From the NCBI GenBank assembly GCA_017307755.1, contig JAFKGQ010000006.1, positions 248,001 to 312,000 on the forward strand: a DNA stretch of 64,000 nucleotides, given 5' to 3'. This DNA is from Chitinophagaceae bacterium. Lineage in GTDB: Bacteria; Bacteroidota; Bacteroidia; Chitinophagales; Chitinophagaceae. Both the position numbers and the translations under genes were made by a program. The notes beneath the pieces were generated by a model. It had not been told where the DNA came from. It was given only the letters and a program-made list of their open reading frames with translations, and searched no databases. This document shows positions 44,404 to 53,019 of the stretch, in pieces; position 1 is the first letter of the stretch; each line of letters starts with the position of its first letter.

Positions 44404-45567
44404 TTAATTCACCTCTAACTGATCTTTTACAGGCAGCTTAGGGAAAGCCCCATGCGGCTCGGCCTGGTACCAGAATACCGTGGACGCGATATCGTCCTGT
44501 AAAGGTAGGTAACGGCCTCCATCCCTCCAGCCCAGAGCCTGTATCGTTACTTTCAGGCTTTTTTCAAATCGGATGGGATCTGTGATGTGCCACCGGTAAA
44601 GCCCAAACCGCTGCGCCATGCTGTAATGTCCATCCCCCCGGATCACCTGCGGAAGTCCTGTATAAGGAGTGGAAAATTCCGTATAGTCCGTCACTTCAAC
44701 CCCGTGTTCGTTTTTCTTCCGCGTGTCGAAATCATAAGAACCGCAAAAATAATCCTCCGTTCCCGTTCCGCAGATGGTAGGCCATTCCGTATCGCCATCC
44801 ATATAGAACTTGATCTCGCCTTCACCCCACCAGCCGTTGTTGTGTACGCCCCAGGCCATGTACGTGCCGACATACTGTCCTCTGCCCTGGATACTGTCCA
44901 CCAGCGTATATACCCCTTTGTAAGGCAGCGGGTTTACCCGGCGATACTGTGCGTGAAAATAAGCCGCGTCACTGGGTACGTCCGTAAGGATATAGTCCAC
45001 CTGGTAGTACAGCACCATATCCTTATCGTCGATGTTCTCCATCGTGATCCTGCATTTCTTACGAAAAGGCATGGGCCAATAACAGTTGAAAGCACTCCCC
45101 GGGTTGACGCATACAGGCAGGGATTGAACAGGGGCATAACGCCCCCAGCCCATACAGAAAAAATCTCCTACAGGCGCTTCCACGGAGGGCGTAGATTCAT
45201 CATCCCAATAAAATCTGAGAATAGAATAACGCCAGTTCCCCGTCGGCGTCATCCAGATATGCTGGATCGATCCCGAGCCATCTATCTCCGCAATGGTAAA
45301 TGAGGTGTGTGCCTTTATCGTCACACAAGGGCTTACCTTCCACCCCTGTCCCAGGTCCCTCGCGGCGCTTTGTCCCATACCCGTGGTAGCCTTGCCGCCA
45401 CCCCCTTTGGCGCCATTGAAGTTTTCAGGACTGATAGACCGTGTCTTCGCCTCCGACAGCCGGAAGATATTGCCCATATTGGACTCGATGCCGTTGAATT
45501 TGGATGGTTGCTGCGCAAATAGCCTGCCCGACAAACACAGGCAGAATAAAAAAAGTGTTCTTCTCAT
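44404..45567 (-). CDS. GH172 family (DUF2961) glycoside hydrolase
   Basis: A 387-residue exported protein (signal peptide ending GRLFAQ) of DUF2961, now GH172, whose studied members act on fructofuranose or arabinofuranose linkages. Diagnostic blocks are GSIQHIWMTPTGNWRYSILR, RFYWDDESTPSVEAPVGDFF and the acidic active-site region GEGEIKFYMDGDTEWPTICGTGTEDYFCGS. Two catalytic Glu candidates are in GEGEIKFYMDGD and GTGTEDYF. It overlaps GH116 by 4 bp. It probably works with GH116 on the same oligosaccharide. Confidence 0.93.
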   Translation of the reverse strand: MRRTLFLFCLCLSGRLFAQQPSKFNGIESNMGNIFRLSEAKTRSISPENFNGAKGGGGKATTGMGQSAARDLGQGWKVSPCVTIKAHTSFTIAEIDGSGSIQHIWMTPTGNWRYSILRFYWDDESTPSVEAPVGDFFCMGWGRYAPVQSLPVCVNPGSAFNCYWPMPFRKKCRITMENIDDKDMVLYYQVDYILTDVPSDAAYFHAQYRRVNPLPYKGVYTLVDSIQGRGQYVGTYMAWGVHNNGWWGEGEIKFYMDGDTEWPTICGTGTEDYFCGSYDFDTRKKNEHGVEVTDYTEFSTPYTGLPQVIRGDGHYSMAQRFGLYRWHITDPIRFEKSLKVTIQALGWRDGGRYLPLQDDIASTVFWYQAEPHGAFPKLPVKDQLEVN

Positions 45568-48101
45568 ATTGGCTGATTTAAGTATACAATCTTCTCAACA
45601 GAAATGGTACCATATACCACCTTCACAGACGCTTTACCCCGGCTAAAAGTCACATTGCCAAACCCCGTGGCCGTGGATAAAAAAGAAGTAAAGTCCCCCA
45701 CTTTCGTGTTCACATAAAGAGTCTTATCCACTGCATCGTACCGGACCCCTGTAAGCGCCTCTATCAACGCATAGCTGGACATAGCCCTTGCATACCAGTG
45801 ACCGCATTCATATTCATCAAAAGGATTGCGCACGGCGCCGTCATAACGATTCCGGCAGGTGCGGACGATATCCAGCCCCTCGGCTACCCTTCCTTGAAAG
45901 ATAAGATGGGAGGCCACCTGGTATTCGATGCCCGTCCATACCTCGTCGCTGTATACAAAAGGCAGGGACAGCTTGCCACCTCTGGGCCAGCTGCAAAGCA
46001 GCAAGCCGCCTTCCTTCCCAACGGCATAACCCGGCCGCTGCGGATTGCTATGATCCGAAAGGTCCTTTTTCAGGTTGTATTTATATATGGCAAGCAGATG
46101 GCTTTTTACTTTGGCCGTATCCACCGGCTCAGACAGTCCGCATACCCTGGCGATCCATGCCCCCAGCACCCCATCCGAAAGACAGCCATTGCCGTACTGA
46201 TACTTGGGTCCTTCCTGTTGCAACAGGTTCACCGCCTCCGCGGAATAACTTCCCCCAAAGGATTTTTTTGCCGCGGCGACAGGGTCGGGAGCGCGAAGCC
46301 CCGTCCATTGGATCTTCTGGACAAAGTATTCGCCGTTGAACAAGTCCTTTTCCATATACTTGCGCCCCTTTGCATACAGCTCCTTATACAGGGATATGTC
46401 ATCCCCCAGATAACCGCCCATGGCTGTAAATGCTTCCAGCGCACCGAGATAAAAACCCGTGATCATGCCGTCCGCACCCCAGAATTCAATATCGTATGTA
46501 TTATGGTGCGGTTCCTCCACCGCCCCGTCATGCCGGGGGTCCCATGTCCTGATACAGTAATCCATGCTGGCCTTCACACGGGGATAGATATCCTTCAGCC
46601 ACGCGTCATCACCGCTGATCCTCCATTCCCGATACACTTTCATGATCCCACCCAGCTGACCGTCGGAAGCCGCGTGGAAGTTATGCGCCACCGGCCGGAT
46701 GGGAAGAGAGGTTCGGAAGGTCTGATGCCCTTCCGCATTCTGGCTTTCACCAAATTCCGTGTTACGAAGACTTCTCTCCAGCGAAGGGAACAGGTGAGAT
46801 ACCGCCTGAGCATAGTTCCAGACATGTGTGCACGAACCATGACAGCTGCCCCAGGAGTCGGCGCTGCCCTCCCAGGCCCAGAATCTTCCGTCGTATTGTC
46901 TCATCACCGTTGGAGACTTGAGAATGGTAAGGTTGGCGGCTATCGCCTCTGTCACCTCCGGCGGCAGGCTGCTCTTATAAAAAGCATCTCTGAACGATGC
47001 TGAATGTTGACGCAATGTTGCATAATGATCCAGCCAGTAATCAGCCACTTCGCCGACGCCCTTGAACTTACTGCTATACCAGGGTTTGTGGTACCGGGAG
47101 GGCAGGTCTGCCGAAGCGTCTCTTATCGTACTGTCTTTCTTATCCGTAGGCTCGTCCCCGATGCGCAGGTGCGTATCCGGTACATACCAGGCCATCAAGA
47201 GGACGATCTTTTTTTCCTCTCCCGGCTTCAACGTAAAAGGGACAAAAAGAGAGGCCCCGGGTGCATCTTTCTCCACCGGGTCTGTTTTGTGTACGATGCC
47301 TTTTTCAATATTATTCCAGGCCATGGTAAAAGGGTCCCACCATCCACCACGAAACCAGCAGTGATCCACCGTTACATTCGATTCGGAAGTAAAGATGGCA
47401 AAATCTCCCTTCCTCTCCGGGGCAGCTTGCGTCCCATCCTGAGATAGGACAAAACCCTGCCGGATGGGCAGGATACGATTCTCTCCCCCCTTCCCGTTTT
47501 CGCCCGGCAGGGCCATAAAATTCCGGGAGTTGTAAGAGAACACATAGTCCATGGCCCCCTTGCCCGTATTACGGAATGTATATTCGAGGGCCCCTACAGG
47601 CAGGCTGGAATTATCCGCATCCGTAGGTATAAAGGGACTCCATCCCGTAATATGCACTTCCAATGGAAGTTCCTTATCTTTTAGTCTGATCTCGCCGAAA
47701 GGGAATCGTGCCAGAAACTCCGCCTCCTTAAAACGTGGAAGTCCCCAGGTCATGCCGGGCGTTCCAAGCCCCGCATCCCGTTGCCCAAACTTTTTCCAGG
47801 CAGGCACCGGCCCTTCCAATACCCTGGCGCTCCCGGGCAGCTGTTTGATGGAAATGGCGGCAAACATGGCCGGCTCATTGAACATGTCCGGACTGTTACG
47901 CACAGACATATGGGAAAGGGCGCCGGTGCCTTCCAGACAGAACATACCTGTTCCGATACCCCCAATGGGGAAGGCCACCTGCTGCAGATAGGCCCCCTTA
48001 TACGCACCGTTATAGGGATGCTGCCCTACTCCTATCGATACTTCTGCTAAGAGTACCAATATCAGGTACGCCCGAAGGCCTTTACGACAGGTCAGTATCA
48101 T
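45564..48101 (-). CDS. GH116-family glycoside hydrolase
   Basis: An 845-residue exported protein of the GBA2/GH116 family, whose members are beta-glucosidases, beta-xylosidases or glucosylceramidases. The N-terminal domain starts VAFPIGGIGTGMFCLEGTGAL and the C-terminal (alpha/alpha)6 barrel has EVTEAIAANLTILKSPT, EGSADSWGSCHGSCTHVWNY, EEPHHNTYDIEFWGADGM and YSDEVWTGIEYQVASHLI. The nucleophile Glu and acid Asp normally lie in the EEPHHNTYDIEFWG and VYSDEVWTGIEYQ regions; both are conserved here. Translation overlaps the lacI stop by 4 bp and its own stop overlaps GH172. Confidence 0.93.
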   Translation of the reverse strand: MILTCRKGLRAYLILVLLAEVSIGVGQHPYNGAYKGAYLQQVAFPIGGIGTGMFCLEGTGALSHMSVRNSPDMFNEPAMFAAISIKQLPGSARVLEGPVPAWKKFGQRDAGLGTPGMTWGLPRFKEAEFLARFPFGEIRLKDKELPLEVHITGWSPFIPTDADNSSLPVGALEYTFRNTGKGAMDYVFSYNSRNFMALPGENGKGGENRILPIRQGFVLSQDGTQAAPERKGDFAIFTSESNVTVDHCWFRGGWWDPFTMAWNNIEKGIVHKTDPVEKDAPGASLFVPFTLKPGEEKKIVLLMAWYVPDTHLRIGDEPTDKKDSTIRDASADLPSRYHKPWYSSKFKGVGEVADYWLDHYATLRQHSASFRDAFYKSSLPPEVTEAIAANLTILKSPTVMRQYDGRFWAWEGSADSWGSCHGSCTHVWNYAQAVSHLFPSLERSLRNTEFGESQNAEGHQTFRTSLPIRPVAHNFHAASDGQLGGIMKVYREWRISGDDAWLKDIYPRVKASMDYCIRTWDPRHDGAVEEPHHNTYDIEFWGADGMITGFYLGALEAFTAMGGYLGDDISLYKELYAKGRKYMEKDLFNGEYFVQKIQWTGLRAPDPVAAAKKSFGGSYSAEAVNLLQQEGPKYQYGNGCLSDGVLGAWIARVCGLSEPVDTAKVKSHLLAIYKYNLKKDLSDHSNPQRPGYAVGKEGGLLLCSWPRGGKLSLPFVYSDEVWTGIEYQVASHLIFQGRVAEGLDIVRTCRNRYDGAVRNPFDEYECGHWYARAMSSYALIEALTGVRYDAVDKTLYVNTKVGDFTSFLSTATGFGNVTFSRGKASVKVVYGTISVEKIVYLNQPI

Positions 48102-49120
48102 AAATGTTGCTTTTTAGTGCTTTCCCGGATGATCAGCCCCGCATCCACCAGTACCTCTCTTGGCGCCGTTTCCTGCCGGGCAATACTGCCTAGCACCAGT
48201 TGTACGGCATTCCTGCCGATATCTTCCAGAGATTGCCTGACATACGTGATAGGAGCATAAAAGAAATCAAAAGCATCCGCCTCGTCAAAGCTGATGACGG
48301 ACAGTTCATCGGGTACTTTTATATTCAGCCGGATGATCTGCCGGATACCCTGGATGGCAAGTGAGTTGGTTGCAAAGAAAAAAGCATCCACGACAGGCTT
48401 GGGTGACAAGAGCTTTTGCATCCCCAGTGTCGCTTCTTCTTCCAGATGGTGATAGGAAGCCCGCACCAGCCAGGACTCCTGAGGTGTGATCCCATTGTCT
48501 TTCAGTGCCGCCTTATAACCCTCGATACGCTCGGCAATATGCCGCATGCCGGTGTCATAAGCCATCATCGCAATACGCTTATTCCCCGTATTTATCAGAT
48601 GCTCTACCGCCGAATAAGCAGCCCTGTAGTTATCTATACGGACACAATTGGCCTGGATGTCTTTAAAGTATCGGTCGATAAGAACAAAAGGGATCTTCTT
48701 TTTCTGTAAAGCCCTGAGCTGCTCCTCCGTAAACTCCGCCGGAGCAATAATAAGGGCATCCACCTGGCGGTTGAGCAACGCGTCCATGAGAGCCTGCGAT
48801 TTTTCCACGCTTTCATCACTGCTGCCAAAAATGACGGTATAACCCGACTTTTTTGCTTCGTCCTCGACAATACGGGCAATATGCGAGAAAAAGGGGTTGG
48901 ATATGTCGGCCACAATCAGGCCCAGCGTATTGGTTTTCCCGCTTTGAAGACTCCTGGCAATAAGATTGGGACGATAATTCAGCTCTGTAGCCGCCTGCCG
49001 GATCTTTTCGGCCATTTCTACGCTTACCCGGCCCGCCTTATTATTAAGGACATAAGACACCAGGGCGGTCGAAACCCCAAGATGGCGAGCAATATCTTTA
49101 ATGGAAACCTTTTTTTCCAT
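48098..49120 (-). CDS. LacI-family transcriptional regulator
   Basis: A 340-residue repressor: N-terminal HTH (VSIKDIARHLGVSTALVSYVL, then the hinge YRPNLIARSLQSGKTNT) and a periplasmic-binding-protein-like sensor domain (LGLIVADISNPFFSHIARIV). It is the first gene of a tightly overlapping operon with GH116 and GH172, so it most likely senses a product of their action. The start region carries a LacI-type operator, 16 bp upstream of the ATG, in keeping with autoregulation. Confidence 0.95.
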   Translation of the reverse strand: MEKKVSIKDIARHLGVSTALVSYVLNNKAGRVSVEMAEKIRQAATELNYRPNLIARSLQSGKTNTLGLIVADISNPFFSHIARIVEDEAKKSGYTVIFGSSDESVEKSQALMDALLNRQVDALIIAPAEFTEEQLRALQKKKIPFVLIDRYFKDIQANCVRIDNYRAAYSAVEHLINTGNKRIAMMAYDTGMRHIAERIEGYKAALKDNGITPQESWLVRASYHHLEEEATLGMQKLLSPKPVVDAFFFATNSLAIQGIRQIIRLNIKVPDELSVISFDEADAFDFFYAPITYVRQSLEDIGRNAVQLVLGSIARQETAPREVLVDAGLIIRESTKKQHL

Positions 49121-49135
49121 AACGGAAAGATCTGC

Positions 49136-49178
49136 TTAAACGTTTAAACAAACAAATTTTCTTTCCGGTTATAGACAA
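49136..49178 (-). promoter_or_regulatory. LacI operator and promoter of the glycan operon
   Basis: TTAAACGTTTAA (49136-49147) is a perfect 12 bp palindrome with the central CG typical of LacI-family operators. Just upstream on the minus strand are TTTGTTTG (49156-49149; 7/8 to TAnnTTTG) and TTG (49178-49176) with a 19 bp spacer. The operator thus covers the likely transcription start, as in a classical steric repressor site. Confidence 0.8.
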
Positions 49179-49302
49179 AAAAATCCCCACATTACTGCAG
49201 GGATGCGCTAATCATTTACCATAACCATTAAACCTTATCCTATTAGTAATTCAAATATAAGAACAATTAATAATCGTTTTGTAGAACAAATACTACAAAT
49301 CA

Positions 49303-50274
49303 TCAATTCATATATATGTGGGGGTAACGGGTAGTTTCCCGGGTGCTCCAGTCTACATTACCCTTCATCTGATACCCCAATGCCTCGATATACTTTTCCA
49401 ACATATGATTGGTAAGGTCGTCGAATATAAAGACCCTCTGCGCCAGGTCTATGAACTCGTTTACCAGTTCGTCATGAATGGCGGCCGTTTTATGGATAGC
49501 TTCCTCTACGCTGATCCCGTATTTATCCCTTAATATGATGACCAGGTTGTATTCTCCCATCCCATCCGTCCTGGACAGGTCCTTGCTCAGAGAAAAAAGA
49601 TCGCTGGCTACAGAGAGTATATTACGACTGATACCCGTCAGTTTTTTTACAAAAGGGTGTTCATATATATTTTCGCCCAGAAATATTTTCCCCGTTACTT
49701 CAAGACAGCCCGTTGAAAGATGCGTCGCGCCCAGGTATTGCCGCATGTGCATATACTCGTCCGCATCAGGCCGCACTCCGCTGATCATATGTCTGAACTG
49801 CCAGGCAAGGCTACGGAACATCAGTTTTATAGCACTGATAAATTTGGATTGCCAGTTCTTGCTCGTACGCACCGACATGCGCTGCCAGAAATCGCTTAGG
49901 GCAGCCAGCAATGGTCCGTCTCTTTTGATACGGCATCGTTTGTTATGTTCCAGTATTTTTATGAACTCACTTTCAAACGTGGTGTAGGACTCCCTGCGCT
50001 TGATGACGTCCGCTTCGCTGAATACATCGTCCACAATAAACAGCAACGTATAAAAATCACACCAATTGCAGATATCCGTGTAATCTCCTTTAGGGAAACT
50101 TCGGGCAATAAACAGCGGGAAACGATAAGCCCTGTACCTGCAAAACACTTCATAATTGGGCGTCAGCTGAAATTCCAGTATCCATTGATAAGTGTGCTCT
50201 TCGATCGCTTCGTACATGGGGTGAATGGCGCCCGGGAATGGGCAATACAATGCCGGGATAGGATAAAGATGCAT
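49303..50274 (-). CDS. Class I terpene synthase
   Basis: A 323-residue terpene cyclase that would ionise a prenyl diphosphate with Mg2+. The aspartate-rich motif is VDDVFSE (Asp82, Asp83) and the second metal motif is SDLFSLSKD (224-232), in which Ser replaces the usual Asn of NDxxSxxKE. Other family blocks are YRFPLFIARSFP and QYLGATHLSTGC. There is no signal peptide. It stands alone: no prenyltransferase or P450 is adjacent, with lacI and an RRM gene on either side. The product, whether a sesquiterpene or other, cannot be told. Confidence 0.88.
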   Translation of the reverse strand: MHLYPIPALYCPFPGAIHPMYEAIEEHTYQWILEFQLTPNYEVFCRYRAYRFPLFIARSFPKGDYTDICNWCDFYTLLFIVDDVFSEADVIKRRESYTTFESEFIKILEHNKRCRIKRDGPLLAALSDFWQRMSVRTSKNWQSKFISAIKLMFRSLAWQFRHMISGVRPDADEYMHMRQYLGATHLSTGCLEVTGKIFLGENIYEHPFVKKLTGISRNILSVASDLFSLSKDLSRTDGMGEYNLVIILRDKYGISVEEAIHKTAAIHDELVNEFIDLAQRVFIFDDLTNHMLEKYIEALGYQMKGNVDWSTRETTRYPHIYMN

Positions 50275-50565
50275 AAATAGGAAGGTTTAATGACTATAAA
50301 TTTACCGATTAAGTGCCCTCCTTCCATCATCATAAATATTTCCATAGATTCATTTCCTACAACAAACCCTATATGCATCGCCTGCGGCAATATAACCCTT
50401 ATAAAATATATTTGCACACATTCCTCAATTAGCGTATCTTCATGTTGTCAATTTGAGTTTTACAGCACTCAGTAAGTGAAATTTCCTGCTGCTACAATCG
50501 ACAGTCAAATCTTTTTTACTCCTTGCTTTTTTTCTCAACAATTATTCGCTTTCAATTTTAAAAAC

Positions 50566-50850
50566 ATGAACATTTATGTGTCAAGCTTAAGCTTCACCGC
50601 TGGAGATGAAGACTTAAGGCAGTTATTTGCTGCGTACGGCAGGGTTTCTTCAGCAAAAGTAGTTATGGACAAGTACAGCAACCGCAGCAAAGGTTTTGGA
50701 TTTGTTGAAATGCCAGATCAGGCAGAAGCCGAAAAAGCTATTAAACAGCTTAATGGCTCTCAATTCGAGGGAAGATCTATCGTTGTCAACGAGGCAAAGC
50801 CCCGTGAAGAAAGGTCTGGCGACAGGCGGTCATTCAACGGCAACAGATGA
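50566..50850 (+). CDS. Small RRM RNA-binding protein
   Basis: About 94 residues with one RRM: RNP2 MNIYVSSLSF and RNP1 SKGFGFVEMP, both complete, and a basic tail RSGDRRSFNGNR. The ATG at 50566 (after AAAAAC) is the natural start; the longer frame adds a hydrophobic leader with no homology to the fold. The 5' untranslated region may be long. It is likely a cold-inducible RNA chaperone. Better RNP1 conservation than the RRM at 20842. Confidence 0.92.
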   Translation: MNIYVSSLSFTAGDEDLRQLFAAYGRVSSAKVVMDKYSNRSKGFGFVEMPDQAEAEKAIKQLNGSQFEGRSIVVNEAKPREERSGDRRSFNGNR

Positions 50851-50965
50851 TAGTACCGGTAATGTATTATATCAGAGAGCTGGCCGCCAGCTCTCTTTTT
50901 TAATTAAATGCAATCTTATTGGTATTAAGGCTACACAGGCATGTATAACATAAAATTTAGCTTTT

Positions 50966-51220
50966 ATGACAAGTGTCGACATCGAGGAGTTTTTGACCAG
51001 GCAAAAGGTGAAAGATAACCAACAGGTTAAGATCCTTTTCAAAAAAAGGGAGTCATTAGAAGGAACTTTTATTAGAGGTAACGATTATGCAGAGCTTAAA
51101 AAAAAGAATTTTTGGCGTATTGTGACAGCTGGACGCCATGAAGAATGGATGCGAACCAAAAATAATGACAATGTCCGAATATTTAATGGAGATGAATTTT
51201 TGCGTCTGGCATTAAAATAA
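50966..51220 (+). CDS. Small uncharacterised protein
   Basis: An 84-residue soluble basic protein with QQVKILFKKRESLEGTFIRGNDYAELKKKNFWRIV, that is, a short beta-rich core reminiscent of small Sm-like or SH3-like folds (this is impression only). It lies 115 bp after the RRM gene on the same strand and may share its transcript. Small proteins of this kind occur next to RRM genes in this phylum, which hints at an RNA-linked role, not proven. Confidence 0.65.
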   Translation: MTSVDIEEFLTRQKVKDNQQVKILFKKRESLEGTFIRGNDYAELKKKNFWRIVTAGRHEEWMRTKNNDNVRIFNGDEFLRLALK

Positions 51221-51278
51221 GCTATCCCCCGTTGTATACGCCCATAACTTCATCGCAGGACGTTGCGCCGCCAAATGC

Positions 51279-51304
51279 AAAACCCCTCAACTTTCGTTGA
51301 AGGG
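51279..51304 (-). terminator. Terminator of the tRNA-Gly/tRNA-Leu(UAA) transcript
   Basis: On the minus strand CCCTTCAAC and GTTGAGGGG pair around a GAAA tetraloop and are followed by TTTT, 7 nt after tRNA-Leu. The same hairpin recurs at 56384-56412 next to the right-hand tRNA-Leu(GAG) end repeat. Confidence 0.85.
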
Positions 51305-51310
51305 CCATCG

Positions 51311-51396
51311 TGCCCCAGACGGGAATCGAACCCGTACTTCCGTTGCGGGAAACAGGATTTTAAGTCCTGCGCGTCTACCAGTTCCGCCACCGGGGC
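51311..51396 (-). tRNA. tRNA-Leu (anticodon TAA)
   Basis: Class II tRNA of 86 nt with a long variable arm. Acceptor GCCCCGG (51396-51390) pairs with CTGGGGC, the anticodon arm reads ...CAGGACTTAAAATCCTG, and the T-arm is CGGGTTCGATTCCCG. The CCA is not encoded. Confidence 0.96.
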
Positions 51397-51460
51397 AACC
51401 AAAAATGTAAAAGACGTAAAACAAAAAATTCCATCGACCAACGGCGGATGGAATTCTATG

Positions 51461-51533
51461 AGCGGAAGACGAGGCTCGAACCCGCGACCTCAACCTTGGC
51501 AAGGTTGCGCTCTACCAACTGAGCTACTTCCGC
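51461..51533 (-). tRNA. tRNA-Gly (anticodon GCC)
   Basis: A 73 nt tRNA. Acceptor GCGGAAG pairs with CTTCCGC, the D-arm is TAGCTCAGTTGGTAGAGC, the anticodon loop is CTTGCCAAG, and the discriminator is T. It precedes tRNA-Leu(UAA) by 64 nt on the same strand. No CCA is encoded. Confidence 0.97.
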
Positions 51534-51629
51534 ATATTACCGAAGGGCATTTATTCGACAGTTTCCCATCCACCCAACGGCATAAAGAACTTTTATTTAT
51601 CAGGAGTGTGACCTCCAAATTTGGGAGTG

Positions 51630-51637
51630 CAAATATA
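51630..51637 (-). promoter_or_regulatory. -7 box upstream of tRNA-Gly
   Basis: The minus strand reads TATATTTG, a perfect -7 element, about 97 bp before tRNA-Gly. A small CTCCCAAATTTGGAGG hairpin lies in the resulting leader. No clear -33 TTG. Confidence 0.5.
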
Positions 51638-51672
51638 CGGGTATCGGCACTTCCGAAAAAATTTTTTATCAA

Positions 51673-51882
51673 TTACTTATACTGGGGAGTATATAAGGTA
51701 TTACCGGGTACGTTCACCTCGGGCTTACCCTTGTAACGGTGCTGATACAAAGCAATGCTTCCGCCAACCACCAGGGCGACAATACAAAATACCTGTAAGT
51801 AAAATAAGAAGACAGAAGAGTTTACCCAGCTATAGGCAAAATCCTTCAATTTGGGGTCCCTGGTCTCTGTATGTTGATCCAT
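51673..51882 (-). CDS. Small single-helix membrane protein
   Basis: A 69-residue protein with one membrane helix (about 20-44; VNSSVFLFYLQVFCIVALVVG) and a short tail ending YTPQYK. The N-terminal MDQHTETRDPKLKDF is polar. Unknown function. It is on the same strand as, and downstream of, the glycosyltransferase but 54 bp away. Confidence 0.6.
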   Translation of the reverse strand: MDQHTETRDPKLKDFAYSWVNSSVFLFYLQVFCIVALVVGGSIALYQHRYKGKPEVNVPGNTLYTPQYK

Positions 51883-51936
51883 AAGTATTTAATTGCGTTT
51901 TCGACTCTGCAAAAGTAGTGTATTGAACGAAAAAAC

Positions 51937-52959
51937 CTAGCTTTTATCATTCACAATTTCATGAAAAGTTTTTTTCCCCGATACAAAATAAAGCCAGGCA
52001 ATGCTGTGAGTATACCACCCGTGAAGACTCCCTCCTCTTTTAATAGGAAAAACACTTTGTTTTCGCTTGAATAACAGCCACTTAATAAACCCGAAATGCG
52101 CTTCCAGCACAGCCAGGAAATACATCCCCTCCCCTGCCAGCAGTGATTTCCAGGCAGAAATGGTATCCAGAAGGAATCTAAAAGAGATCTTCCACACCGC
52201 CTGCCCCACCGGAAGGTTCTTGGCCATCATAATAAGGTTATTCCGGAAATTGAGGAATACCTTCCGCTCATTGCCTTTCGGCAACGTTCCACCCCCCAGG
52301 TGATAAACCACGGAATCCGCACAGGTATATATCTTATAGCCCGCCAGCTGAAGACGCCAGCAGAAATCGATCTCCTCCTGATGGGCAAAAAAGTAACCGT
52401 CCAGCCCTCCCAGTTTATGATACAGCGCCGCCCGGACGAACATTGCACACCCCCCCGCCCAAAAGATAGGCTCCGTCTGATCATATTGCCCCTCGTCTTT
52501 CTCACAAACATCAAAAACCCTTCCTTTGGCAAAAGGGTATCCAAGGTAATCCAGCCATCCCCCAGCCGCGCCCGCGTATTCAAAAAAGGCCTTGTTGGCA
52601 TACATTCTTATCTTAGGCTGACAGGCGCCGATGGAGGGGTCCTTCTCCATCAATGCCAGCACAGGCTCGATCCAGCCCGGCTCTACTTCCACATCCGAAT
52701 TCAGCAGCACATAATAATCACTTTCCACCTGCGGCAGCGCCTGGTTATACCCTCCCGCAAAACCATAGTTCCTGTCCAGGACAATGATCCTCACCTGTGG
52801 AAAATGTGCTTGTAAAAAAGGGACGGAATCATCCGTCGAAGCGTTGTCGGCAACGATGACCTCCATGGAAGGATAGGTACTGGCCATCACAGAAGGCAGG
52901 AATTTTTCCAGATGCTGGCGCCCGTTGAAGTTCAGAATGACAATGGCGATGGTCGGCAC
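51937..52959 (-). CDS. Family 2 glycosyltransferase
   Basis: A 340-residue GT-A glycosyltransferase of the rhamnosyltransferase-like kind. It has VILNFNGRQHLEKFLPSV, EVIVADNASTDDS, LLNSDVEVEPGWIEP (the DxD-like SDV), GGCAMFVRAALYHKLGG and EEIDFCWRLQLAGYKIY. The start is GTG. A C-terminal hydrophobic region (near 260-300) may tether it to the membrane. No other cell-surface polysaccharide gene is close, so the acceptor is unknown. Divergent from the histidine kinase at 53020. Confidence 0.92.
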   Translation of the reverse strand: MPTIAIVILNFNGRQHLEKFLPSVMASTYPSMEVIVADNASTDDSVPFLQAHFPQVRIIVLDRNYGFAGGYNQALPQVESDYYVLLNSDVEVEPGWIEPVLALMEKDPSIGACQPKIRMYANKAFFEYAGAAGGWLDYLGYPFAKGRVFDVCEKDEGQYDQTEPIFWAGGCAMFVRAALYHKLGGLDGYFFAHQEEIDFCWRLQLAGYKIYTCADSVVYHLGGGTLPKGNERKVFLNFRNNLIMMAKNLPVGQAVWKISFRFLLDTISAWKSLLAGEGMYFLAVLEAHFGFIKWLLFKRKQSVFPIKRGGSLHGWYTHSIAWLYFVSGKKTFHEIVNDKS

Positions 52960-52987
52960 TATGCTTATCAGTTAATAAAATAAAGCT

Positions 52988-52995
52988 CAAAAATA
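52988..52995 (-). promoter_or_regulatory. -7 box of the glycosyltransferase gene
   Basis: The minus strand reads TATTTTTG, a perfect -7 element, 28 nt before the GTG start. No clear -33 element accompanies it. Confidence 0.45.
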
Positions 52996-53019
52996 AGGTA
53001 ATAGGCAATAAATTCGTCT

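Noticed and set aside
45798..47003. Plus-strand open frame opposite GH116
   Set aside because: Antisense shadow of a clear GH116 gene with catalytic motifs in the other frame.
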